Source: an uncultured Prevotella sp. (lineage in GTDB: Bacteria; Bacteroidota; Bacteroidia; Bacteroidales; Bacteroidaceae). From it: a DNA stretch of 5,579 nucleotides. Positions 1-5,421 of the stretch are shown piece after piece. Made by a program: the position numbers and the translations under genes. The notes beneath the pieces were generated by a model. It was not told the origin of the DNA. It did not search any database and saw nothing but the letters and a program-made list of their open reading frames with translations. The number at the start of each line of letters is the position of its first letter. The stretch's first letter is position 1. Where the stretch lies: assembly GCA_900762125.1 (NCBI GenBank), contig CAAFFL010000164.1, positions 1-5,579 of the forward strand. Reading direction: 5' to 3'.

Positions 1-1
1 G

Positions 2-694
2 ACCCTTGGTCCCCGTCTGGGCAAGTACACCAAGGACGGCAAGAGCAACGCCATCCCCGGCCACTCGCTGGCCCTCGGTGCTGCCGGTGTGTTCATCCTC
101 TGGTTCGGTTGGTTCGGATTCAACCCTGCCTCCCAGCTTGCTATGTCGGGTGAGGTTAACCGTGTAGCTGTCAGCCACGTCTTCGTCACCACCAACATCG
201 CCGCCTGCGCTGCGGGTTGCGCCACGATGTTCTTCACCTGGATCAAGTATGGCAAGCCTTCATTCTCACTGACGCTGAACGGCGTGCTCGCCGGACTCGT
301 CGGTATCACCGCTGGCTGCGACTGCGTGAGCATCTGGGGTGCCTTCTGGATCGGCATCATCTGCGGTATTCTCCTGCCGCTGTCCGTTGTCTTCATCGAC
401 ACAAAGCTCCATATCGACGACCCCGCTGGTGCCAGCTCGGTTCACTTCGTCTGCGGTGTGGCTGGTACGCTGCTCACCGGTCTGCTCTCCACCTCTGAGG
501 GTTGGCTCTATGGCTTCGGTCCTGGCTTCTTCGGTGCTCAGTGCTTCGCTATCCTCTGTGTCGACGGTTGGGCAGCCGCCTGCGGATTGCTCATCTTCCA
601 GACCATAAAGCACACTGTCGGTCTGCGTGTCGACAAGCGCATTGAGGAGGAAGGCCTCGACATCTACGAGCACGGCGAGAGCTGCTACAACTAA
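2..694 (+). CDS. amt: Ammonium transporter (Amt/Mep/Rh family), C-terminal 230 residues; 5' end outside window
   Basis: This is an inner-membrane channel-like transporter that brings ammonium into the cell. The open frame runs in from the left edge, so the N-terminal membrane segments are missing. The family signature WFGWFGFNP is encoded at 101-127, followed by a run of hydrophobic segments. The GKPS and GLVGIT motifs come next, then DPAGASSVHFVCG. The histidine in that last motif (codon 443-445) corresponds by position to the second of the twin pore histidines of AmtB (H318 in E. coli); the first lies upstream of the window. The tail after the last membrane segment reads GLRV, then EEEGLD, then EHGE and ends SCYN. 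This is the usual cytoplasmic C-terminus, the part that PII proteins (GlnK/GlnB) contact in characterised homologs. An intrinsic terminator follows. A glnK gene just upstream would be typical but cannot be seen here. Confidence 0.96.
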   Translation, partial: TLGPRLGKYTKDGKSNAIPGHSLALGAAGVFILWFGWFGFNPASQLAMSGEVNRVAVSHVFVTTNIAACAAGCATMFFTWIKYGKPSFSLTLNGVLAGLVGITAGCDCVSIWGAFWIGIICGILLPLSVVFIDTKLHIDDPAGASSVHFVCGVAGTLLTGLLSTSEGWLYGFGPGFFGAQCFAILCVDGWAAACGLLIFQTIKHTVGLRVDKRIEEEGLDIYEHGESCYN

Positions 695-714
695 ACATAA
701 TATAAACCTATACC

Positions 715-759
715 AAGCCTCCTTTTCCGGTTGAAAAGATTGGAGAAGGGGGCTTTTTT
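715..759 (+). terminator. Intrinsic terminator after amt
   Basis: A 14-base-pair stem is formed by AAGCCTCCTTTTCC (715-728) and GGAGAAGGGGGCTT (742-755), with two G-U pairs and a 13-base loop. It runs directly into a T tract ending at 759. It begins 20 bases after the amt stop codon and should end the amt transcript. This separates amt from asnB unless there is read-through. Confidence 0.9.
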
Positions 760-778
760 GACAATAAAACAACCAGAT

Positions 779-801
779 AGACGTTCAATAAAAGAACGTT
801 T
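779..801 (+). promoter_or_regulatory. Inverted repeat in the asnB leader (possible operator or mRNA hairpin)
   Basis: ACGTTC (781-786) and GAACGT (794-799) are perfect inverted repeats separated by 7 bases. The match extends outward by one G-U and one A-T pair. The element lies 25 bases upstream of the asnB ATG, between the amt terminator and the gene. It could be a protein-binding palindrome or a small hairpin in the asnB mRNA. No good Bacteroidetes -7 box lies between 760 and 824. The nearest candidate is TTTG at 757-760 followed 17 bases later by a poor TAgaCgTt, so the asnB promoter is not firmly located. Confidence 0.4.
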
Positions 802-823
802 AGAAATAAAAGAAAGAAAAGAT

Positions 824-2527
824 ATGTGTGGAATCGTAGGAATTTTCAACATCCAGGAGCAGACATCCGAGCTGCGACAGAAAGCATTGCGTATGAGTCA
901 GAAGATCCGTCACCGCGGACCTGACTGGAGTGGCATCTATACCGGTGGCTCCGCCATCCTCTGCCACGAGCGTCTGAGCATCGTCGACCCGGAGAGCGGC
1001 AAGCAACCTCTCTTCTCCGCCGACAAGAAGCAGGTGCTCGCCGTCAATGGTGAGATCTATAACCATCAGACCATCCGTGCCGAGCACAAGAGCTACCCCT
1101 ATCAGACGGGCTCCGACTGCGAGGTCATCATCTCGCTCTACCGCGACTGGAAGGCGCATGGCAAGAAGGAAAGTGAGCTCACGGACATGATCGAGCGGCT
1201 AAGCGGCATCTTCGCCTTCGCGCTCTATGATGCTGAGGACGACTCGTTCCTCATTGCCCGCGATCCCATTGGCGTCATACCGCTTTATATTGGCTACGAC
1301 GAGGATGGCAAGGTCTACTGTGCCTCCGAGCTGAAAGCGCTGGAGGGGCAGTGCGACCGCTACGAGCCGTTCCTCCCCGGCCACTACTATTGGAGCAAGG
1401 CACCTGGCATGAAGCGCTACTACACCCGCGACTGGATGACGGAGATCCCTCACCCCACGGCTACCTACGAGGAGTCGGTGAAGGCGGTCCGCGACCATCT
1501 GAAGGCGGCCGTTCGTCAGCAGCTCATGAGCGACGTGCCCTATGGTGTGCTGCTCTCTGGCGGTCTGGACTCCAGTGTCATTTCGGCTATTGCTGAGGAG
1601 TACAGTGCCAAGCGTGTAGAGGACAACGGCCGCTCGGTAGCCTTCTGGCCGCGTCTGCACTCGTTTGCCGTCGGTCTGAAGGGTGCGCCCGACCTGGCAA
1701 AAGCGAAGATGGTGGCCGACCGCATCGGCACAGTGCACCACGAGATCAACTACACCATCCAGGAGGGTCTCGACGCCATCCGCGACGTGATCTATTTCAT
1801 CGAGACCTACGACGTGACCACCGTGCGTGCTTCCACGCCGATGTATCTCCTGGCCCGCGTCATCAAGTCGATGGGCATCAAGATGGTGCTCTCTGGCGAG
1901 GGTGCCGACGAGATCTTCGGTGGCTACCTCTATTTCCACAAGGCACCCAACGCGGAGGAGTTCCACAAGGAGACCGTCCGCAAGCTGTCGAAGCTCTACA
2001 TGTACGACTGCCTCCGCGCCAACAAGAGTCTCTCCGCCTGGGGCGTGGAGGGGCGTGTTCCGTTCCTCGACAAGGAGTTCCTTGACGTGGCGATGCGTCT
2101 CAACCCCGAGTATAAGCTCTGCCCCGGCAAGACCATCGAGAAGAAGGTCGTCCGCGATGCCTTCACGGACATGCTGCCCGAGCCCATCGTCTGGCGACAG
2201 AAGGAGCAGTTCTCCGATGGAGTGGGGTATAGCTGGATTGACACCCTGAAACAGATCACCGCCTCCGCCGTCAGCGACGAGCAGATGGCGCATGCCGCCG
2301 AGCGCTTCCCCATCAATCCGCCGCAGAACAAGGAGGAGTATTACTATCGCTCCATCTTCGCCGAGCACTTCCCCTCTGACAGTGCTGCACGCTCGGTGCC
2401 CTCCGTGCCCAGCGTGGCATGCTCAACGGCTGAGGCGCTGGCCTGGGATGCGTCGTTCAAGAATGTCAATGATCCCAGTGGCCGTGCCGTAGCGGGTGTC
2501 CACGAGCAGGCCTACAAGAAAGACTAG
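824..2527 (+). CDS. asnB: Glutamine-hydrolysing asparagine synthetase B
   Basis: This cytoplasmic enzyme makes asparagine from aspartate, ATP and glutamine. The start at 824 is fixed by chemistry: removal of Met1 exposes Cys2, the N-terminal nucleophile of the glutaminase domain (MCGIVGIF). The frame stays open upstream to 731, but that stretch overlaps the terminator. The glutaminase domain covers about residues 2-210, with R50, the N75-G76-E77 substrate loop and D98 in place. The synthetase domain carries the ATP-pyrophosphatase P-loop SGGLDSS at 245-251, GEGADEIFGGY from 358, and WGVEGRVPFLD. The tail keeps WRQKEQFSDGVGYSWID and DPSGRAV, as in E. coli AsnB. The length of 567 residues is close to the family norm (554 in E. 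coli). No key residue is missing, so it should be active. The leader just before the ATG (801-823) is A-rich, as is common at Bacteroidetes starts. Its position next to amt suggests a shared role in nitrogen assimilation, though the terminator between them argues for separate transcription. Confidence 0.98.
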   Translation: MCGIVGIFNIQEQTSELRQKALRMSQKIRHRGPDWSGIYTGGSAILCHERLSIVDPESGKQPLFSADKKQVLAVNGEIYNHQTIRAEHKSYPYQTGSDCEVIISLYRDWKAHGKKESELTDMIERLSGIFAFALYDAEDDSFLIARDPIGVIPLYIGYDEDGKVYCASELKALEGQCDRYEPFLPGHYYWSKAPGMKRYYTRDWMTEIPHPTATYEESVKAVRDHLKAAVRQQLMSDVPYGVLLSGGLDSSVISAIAEEYSAKRVEDNGRSVAFWPRLHSFAVGLKGAPDLAKAKMVADRIGTVHHEINYTIQEGLDAIRDVIYFIETYDVTTVRASTPMYLLARVIKSMGIKMVLSGEGADEIFGGYLYFHKAPNAEEFHKETVRKLSKLYMYDCLRANKSLSAWGVEGRVPFLDKEFLDVAMRLNPEYKLCPGKTIEKKVVRDAFTDMLPEPIVWRQKEQFSDGVGYSWIDTLKQITASAVSDEQMAHAAERFPINPPQNKEEYYYRSIFAEHFPSDSAARSVPSVPSVACSTAEALAWDASFKNVNDPSGRAVAGVHEQAYKKD

Positions 2528-2543
2528 TTCTCTCTACTTTTTA

Positions 2544-2551
2544 TAACTTTG
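2544..2551 (+). promoter_or_regulatory. Bacteroidetes-type -7 box upstream of the small membrane ORF
   Basis: TAACTTTG matches the Bacteroidetes consensus TAnnTTTG exactly. No TTTG is present 19-21 bases upstream, so the -33 element is missing or degenerate. The box ends nine bases before the ATG at 2561, which would give a very short leader. On its own an 8-base match with two free positions is modest evidence. Confidence 0.4.
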
Positions 2552-2560
2552 TATCCGGTT

Positions 2561-2719
2561 ATGGATAGAAGGTTGAAACGGTCCGCATGGATCTTCATCG
2601 TGCTCATGGGCATCAGCATGGTTGTGCAGTTTGTATTGTTCGCTGTTGGACAGCCCGGCTTATCAAGCCGGGCAAACCATGAACCAAAGGAAATCACTTT
2701 TTTCAGTCGTCCACGGTGA
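2561..2719 (+). CDS. Putative small single-pass membrane protein, 52 residues
   Basis: I do not recognise a family. The frame starts with ATG and encodes MDRRLKRSAW, a strongly basic N-terminus. An uninterrupted hydrophobic stretch from about W10 to G30 follows, long enough for one membrane helix. A short polar tail with several basic residues ends in SRPR and a TGA stop at 2717-2719. The basic residues before the helix predict the N-terminus inside the cell. It fills most of the gap between asnB and the GNAT-nitrilase gene, and a perfect -7 box sits just upstream. Its GC content (about 50%) is lower than that of the flanking genes, and a perfect hairpin lies inside the coding sequence. Both are cautions: the stretch might instead be a non-coding leader or RNA. 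The protein-like order of charge, helix and tail makes a real small protein the better reading, but not a safe one. Confidence 0.5.
   Translation: MDRRLKRSAWIFIVLMGISMVVQFVLFAVGQPGLSSRANHEPKEITFFSRPR
2653..2673 (+). repeat. Perfect 9-bp hairpin inside the small ORF
   Basis: GCCCGGCTT (2653-2661) and AAGCCGGGC (2665-2673) are perfect inverted repeats with a three-base loop, giving a compact, very GC-rich stem. A run of six T's occurs only 24 bases later (2698-2703), too far for a standard intrinsic terminator. Possible roles are a pause or attenuation site, an RNA-stabilising stem, or part of a small RNA. The first arm also starts at the end of the predicted membrane helix region. Confidence 0.6.
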
Positions 2720-2734
2720 AAAGTCAAGGATTCG

Positions 2735-2766
2735 TTTGGGTATTTGCGGGATTATAGCTATTTTTG
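2735..2766 (+). promoter_or_regulatory. Bacteroidetes primary sigma promoter for the GNAT-nitrilase unit
   Basis: The -33 element TTTG (2735-2738) and the -7 element TATTTTTG (2759-2766, matching TAnnTTTG) are separated by 20 bases, the optimal spacing for the Bacteroides-type sigma factor. Transcription would start only a few bases after 2766, essentially at the ATG at 2771. This is the best-formed promoter in the window and probably drives the genes from 2771 to at least 4823. Confidence 0.72.
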
Positions 2767-2770
2767 CCAC

Positions 2771-4300
2771 ATGACTGTACAGAAGATCAACAAGGTGGAG
2801 GTCCGCAACCTCCGGATGGACGACTACGACCAGTTGGCGAAGTCGTTCAAGCGTATCTATGCTGACGAGGACGTGTTCTGGACCCGTGAGCAGATCAAGA
2901 AGCTCCTGACCATCTTCCCCGAGGGACAGGTGGTCATCGTCATCGACGACAACAAGATCGTCGGCTGTGCCCTAAGCATCATCGTCGACTACAATATGGT
3001 GAAGGGCGACCACACCTATGCGAAGGTCACCGGACGTGAGACGTTCAACACGCATAAGCCTGACGGCAACATCCTCTACGGCATCGAGGTGTTCATCCAT
3101 CCCGACTACCGCGGTCTGCGCCTGGCCCGACGGATGTATGAGTACCGCAAGGAGCTCTGCGAGAAGCTCAACCTCAAGGCCATCATGTTCGGTGGCCGCA
3201 TACCCAACTATCACAAGTATGCCGACCAGATGCGGCCGAAGGAGTACATCGAGAAGGTGCAGAGCAAGGAGATATACGACCCCGTGCTGACGTTCCAGCT
3301 CTCCAACGGCTTTCATGTGCGCCGCGTCATCCAGAACTATCTGCCCAACGACGAGGAGAGTTGCCACTGTGCCACGCTGCTGCAGTGGGACAACATCTAC
3401 TACCAGCCGCCCACAAACCAGGTTGTGGAGCACAAGCCGATGGTACGCATCGGCATGGTGCAGTGGCAGATGCGGTCGATGAAGACCATCGACGACCTCT
3501 TCGAGCAGGCGGAGTTCTTCGTCGACGCCGTGAGCGACTATCGCAGCGACTTTATCCTCTTCCCCGAATACTTCAACGCCCCGCTCATGGCGAAGTTCAA
3601 CGACATGGGTGAGGCACAGTCGATGCGCGAGCTGGCGAAGTACACCGACAAGATCCGCGACCGCTTCGTGCAGCTCGCCATCAGCTACAACATCAACATC
3701 ATCACCGGCTCTATGCCCTATGTCAACAGCGACGGCAGTCTCCGCAACCGTGGCTTCCTCTGCCGACGCGATGGCACCGTGGAGAGCTACGAGAAGATCC
3801 ATGTCACACCCGACGAGGTGAAGAGCTGGGGGCTCACCGGCGGCAACCTCGTACAGACGTTCGATACCGACTGCGCACGCATCGGCGTGCTCATCTGCTA
3901 CGACGTGGAGTTCCCCGAGCTCGCCCGACTGATGGCGCAGGACGGCATGCAGATCCTCTTCGTGCCGTTCATGACCGACACGCAGAACGCCTACTCCCGT
4001 GTCCGCATCTGTGCACAGGCCCGAGCCATCGAGAACGAGTGCTTCGTCGCCATCGCCGGCAGCGTGGGCAACCTCCCGCGGGTCCACAACATGGACATCC
4101 AGTATGCGCAGAGCGCCGTGTTCACGCCCTCCGACTTCGGCTTCCCCAACGATGGCAAGCGTGCCGAGGCCACGCCGAACACGGAGATGATCCTCGTCTC
4201 GGATGTCGACCTGACGCTCCTCACCGAGCTCCACACCTATGGCTCCGTCCGCAACCTCCTCGACCGCCGCACGGACGTCTACGACCTCCGTCGGAAGTAA
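2771..4300 (+). CDS. GNAT acetyltransferase / carbon-nitrogen hydrolase (nitrilase superfamily) fusion protein
   Basis: This is a cytoplasmic two-domain protein of 509 residues. Residues about 8-200 form a GNAT-type N-acetyltransferase (RimI-like) domain. Its acetyl-CoA-binding region is HPDYRGLRLARR (about 110-121), preceded by the LYGIEVF strand. Residues about 225-500 form a nitrilase-superfamily C-N hydrolase with an intact catalytic triad: E266 (FPEY), K342 (YEKIH) and C376 (ICYDVEFPE). This architecture matches the RimI-linked branch of the nitrilase superfamily (branch 12 in the Pace and Brenner scheme), whose substrate is not established. One could imagine linked acetylation and amide hydrolysis on an amine or amino-acid derivative. 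The ATG at 2771 is chosen because the residues just after it (KVEVRNLRMDDYDQL) look like conserved domain start; an in-frame TTG at 2744 would lie inside the promoter. The carbonic anhydrase gene follows after 13 bases, so the two are probably co-transcribed. Confidence 0.93.
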   Translation: MTVQKINKVEVRNLRMDDYDQLAKSFKRIYADEDVFWTREQIKKLLTIFPEGQVVIVIDDNKIVGCALSIIVDYNMVKGDHTYAKVTGRETFNTHKPDGNILYGIEVFIHPDYRGLRLARRMYEYRKELCEKLNLKAIMFGGRIPNYHKYADQMRPKEYIEKVQSKEIYDPVLTFQLSNGFHVRRVIQNYLPNDEESCHCATLLQWDNIYYQPPTNQVVEHKPMVRIGMVQWQMRSMKTIDDLFEQAEFFVDAVSDYRSDFILFPEYFNAPLMAKFNDMGEAQSMRELAKYTDKIRDRFVQLAISYNINIITGSMPYVNSDGSLRNRGFLCRRDGTVESYEKIHVTPDEVKSWGLTGGNLVQTFDTDCARIGVLICYDVEFPELARLMAQDGMQILFVPFMTDTQNAYSRVRICAQARAIENECFVAIAGSVGNLPRVHNMDIQYAQSAVFTPSDFGFPNDGKRAEATPNTEMILVSDVDLTLLTELHTYGSVRNLLDRRTDVYDLRRK

Positions 4301-4313
4301 TCCCTGCATTACT

Positions 4314-4823
4314 ATGGCATTGATCAAGGAAGTGAATGGCAAGGCACCCCACTGTGGTGAGCGGTGCTATCTTGCGGAGAACGCAACGCTCGTGGGCGAC
4401 ATCACCATGGGCGACGACTGCTCGGTATGGTTTGGCGCCGTCCTCCGGGCAGACGTCGATGCCATCCGCATCGGCAGTCGCGTGAACATCCAGGACTGTG
4501 CGTGCATCCACCAGACGGCGGGACGCCCCGTCGTCATCGACGATGATGTGTCGTTGGGTCATGGCGCTGTGGTCCATGCGTGCACCATCCGCCGTGGCGC
4601 CCTCATCGGGATGAATGCCGTCGTCCTCGACAGTGCCGTCATCGGCGAGGGCGCCATCGTCGCCGCAGGCGCTGTTGTCCTTGCCGGCACCACGGTCGGC
4701 GCCCACGAGATCTGGGCAGGCGTGCCCGCCCGGAAGGTCAAGGACGCCGTTCCCGGACAGGCCGAGGCCTACGCTGAGCACTACGTCGCGTATAAAGAGT
4801 GGTACCGCAAGGACAATCAATGA
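4314..4823 (+). CDS. Gamma-class carbonic anhydrase family protein (left-handed beta-helix hexapeptide protein)
   Basis: This is a 169-residue cytoplasmic protein of the YrdA/PaaY/CaiE type, expected to form a trimer of left-handed beta helices. Hexapeptide-repeat character runs from about residue 20 to 155. The metal ligands of the gamma-carbonic anhydrase fold are all present as H66 (CIHQT), H83 and H88 (LGHGAVVH). The conserved R45 and D47 (RAD) and Q60-D61 also match the active-site set of the archaeal enzyme Cam. Metal binding is therefore likely. Actual CO2 hydration is uncertain, because many close relatives lack measurable activity and some may act as acyl or CoA-ester-related proteins. 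The ATG at 4314 is preferred: its product begins with the family's N-terminus, and an earlier in-frame start would overlap the previous gene and add an unrelated arginine/serine-rich stretch. The stop codon overlaps the next start as ATGA. Confidence 0.94.
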   Translation: MALIKEVNGKAPHCGERCYLAENATLVGDITMGDDCSVWFGAVLRADVDAIRIGSRVNIQDCACIHQTAGRPVVIDDDVSLGHGAVVHACTIRRGALIGMNAVVLDSAVIGEGAIVAAGAVVLAGTTVGAHEIWAGVPARKVKDAVPGQAEAYAEHYVAYKEWYRKDNQ

Positions 4824-5044
4824 TTTTTGTCATTGACGACCATAATCCGCCACATTTCCATGTGCGCTATGGCAGCTATCGAGCCAGCATTACGATAGAC
4901 AAAGGAATCATCAAGGGCGAGCTGCCACGTCGTGCGCTCAATAGGGTTTACATGTGGATGGATGAACATCACGACGAACTAATGGCGAATTGGGCACGCC
5001 TACAGAACGGTGAAAAGCCATTGCCCATCGAACCGCTTAAATAG
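4820..5044 (+). CDS. DUF4160 domain protein, apparently lacking the family's usual N-terminal segment
   Basis: The product has 74 residues. The diagnostic motif DDHNPPHFHVRYG lies at residues 6-18, followed by GELPRRAL (33-40), W46, HHDELMANW (50-58) and PLPIEPLK at the end. All of these are typical of DUF4160, whose biochemical role is unknown. Family members I recall normally have about 10-13 residues of the type MPxxxxFxGxxI before the histidine motif. Here that piece is absent, and the bases before 4820 encode an unrelated sequence that is the end of the carbonic anhydrase gene in another frame. The ATG at 4820 overlaps the preceding TGA, which allows translational coupling. A GTG at 4799 is possible but adds nothing family-like. 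GC content is about 50%, well below that of the previous gene. The DUF2442 partner follows after nine bases. DUF4160-DUF2442 pairs recur in bacteria and have been suspected of being toxin-antitoxin-like; that is not shown here. Confidence 0.85.
   Translation: MIFVIDDHNPPHFHVRYGSYRASITIDKGIIKGELPRRALNRVYMWMDEHHDELMANWARLQNGEKPLPIEPLK
4827..4843 (+). repeat. 17-bp direct repeat, copy 1
   Basis: TTGTCATTGACGACCAT lies within the first codons of the DUF4160 gene (encoding VIDDH). An identical copy lies at 5324-5340, 497 bases downstream, just beyond the DUF2442 gene. Confidence 0.85.
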
Positions 5045-5053
5045 ACAAAAACG

Positions 5054-5302
5054 ATGGAAGATAAGGAATTGCTTAGAGTCGTTGACGTGGAGTACCTCCA
5101 CGACTACACCATGGAACTGGAGTTTAGCAACGGTGAGCGGCGCATCGTCGATTTCAAGCCGTTGCTCACAGGCAAGTGGCGGGAGCCGTTGCTCAACCAT
5201 GACAATTTTGTTCAGTTTGCCCTTACCGACTGGACGCTGGAGTGGTACAATGGTGTGGACTTTGCCCCCGATTTCTTGTACGACAACAGCAAGGCAGCAT
5301 AG
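5054..5302 (+). CDS. DUF2442 domain protein
   Basis: This is an 82-residue soluble protein covering a whole DUF2442 domain of usual length. The features seen are a first strand pair, VVDVEYLHDYTMELEF (9-24), then NGERRIVDFKPLL (26-38), and the C-terminal block TLEWYNGVDFAPDFLY (61-76), the strongest family mark. No catalytic residues or membrane segments are evident. The function of the family is not established. It starts nine bases after the DUF4160 stop with an A-rich spacer, so the two are almost certainly one unit. The first part of this gene is only about 42% GC, lower than anything else coding in the window, which supports separate ancestry from the amt-to-carbonic-anhydrase genes. Confidence 0.9.
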   Translation: MEDKELLRVVDVEYLHDYTMELEFSNGERRIVDFKPLLTGKWREPLLNHDNFVQFALTDWTLEWYNGVDFAPDFLYDNSKAA

Positions 5303-5323
5303 TTTCGAAAAGAAATAATATTA

Positions 5324-5340
5324 TTGTCATTGACGACCAT
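5324..5340 (+). repeat. 17-bp direct repeat, copy 2
   Basis: This is an exact copy of TTGTCATTGACGACCAT, located 21 bases after the DUF2442 stop codon. Read in the frame used by DUF4160 it gives IIVIDDH, echoing that protein's IFVIDDH, but there is no start codon and similarity ends at once. It could be a remnant of a second DUF4160 copy or a recombination scar. Confidence 0.85.
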
Positions 5341-5399
5341 TCACGGCATTGGCGGAGCAAGGGAGTGGAACGCAACGTACCGATTAATGGTCATCAGCG
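5328..5399. repeat. Imperfect inverted repeat between the convergent genes
   Basis: CATTGACGACCATT (5328-5341) pairs with AATGGTCATCAGCG (5386-5399), with two mismatches and one G-U pair. The 44-base loop has no obvious internal structure. No T tract follows on either strand, so it is not a classical terminator, although its place between convergent genes would suit one. The left arm overlaps copy 2 of the 17-bp repeat. The rest of 5303-5421 shows no gene that I can support. Confidence 0.4.
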
Positions 5400-5421
5400 T
5401 TGATAAAAGAGGAGGTGAACG

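Noticed and set aside
731..823. Upstream in-frame extension of asnB
   Set aside because: It would bury the catalytic Cys2 and overlaps the amt terminator stem.
1199..2368. Long open frame on the minus strand opposite asnB
   Set aside because: It is the antisense shadow of a highly conserved gene, with no recognisable domain and biased composition.
2524..2727. 67-residue minus-strand frame in the asnB to GNAT-nitrilase gap
   Set aside because: It lacks a plausible promoter, domain or membrane segment, and the plus-strand frame in the same interval is far more protein-like.
2744..2770. TTG start nine codons upstream of the GNAT-nitrilase ATG
   Set aside because: It falls inside the promoter between the -33 and -7 elements and so would not be in the mRNA from that promoter.
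2936..2953. Partial resemblance of the GNAT coding sequence to the 17-bp repeat (GTCATCGACGAC)
   Set aside because: It differs at several bases and is explained by a shared VIDD amino-acid stretch, so it is not counted as a third copy.
2972..4342. Very long open frame on the minus strand opposite the GNAT-nitrilase gene
   Set aside because: The plus-strand protein has clear domains and a full catalytic triad. The minus-strand product is a low-complexity Val/Glu/Asp/His/Leu-rich sequence, typical of the mirror of a high-GC gene.
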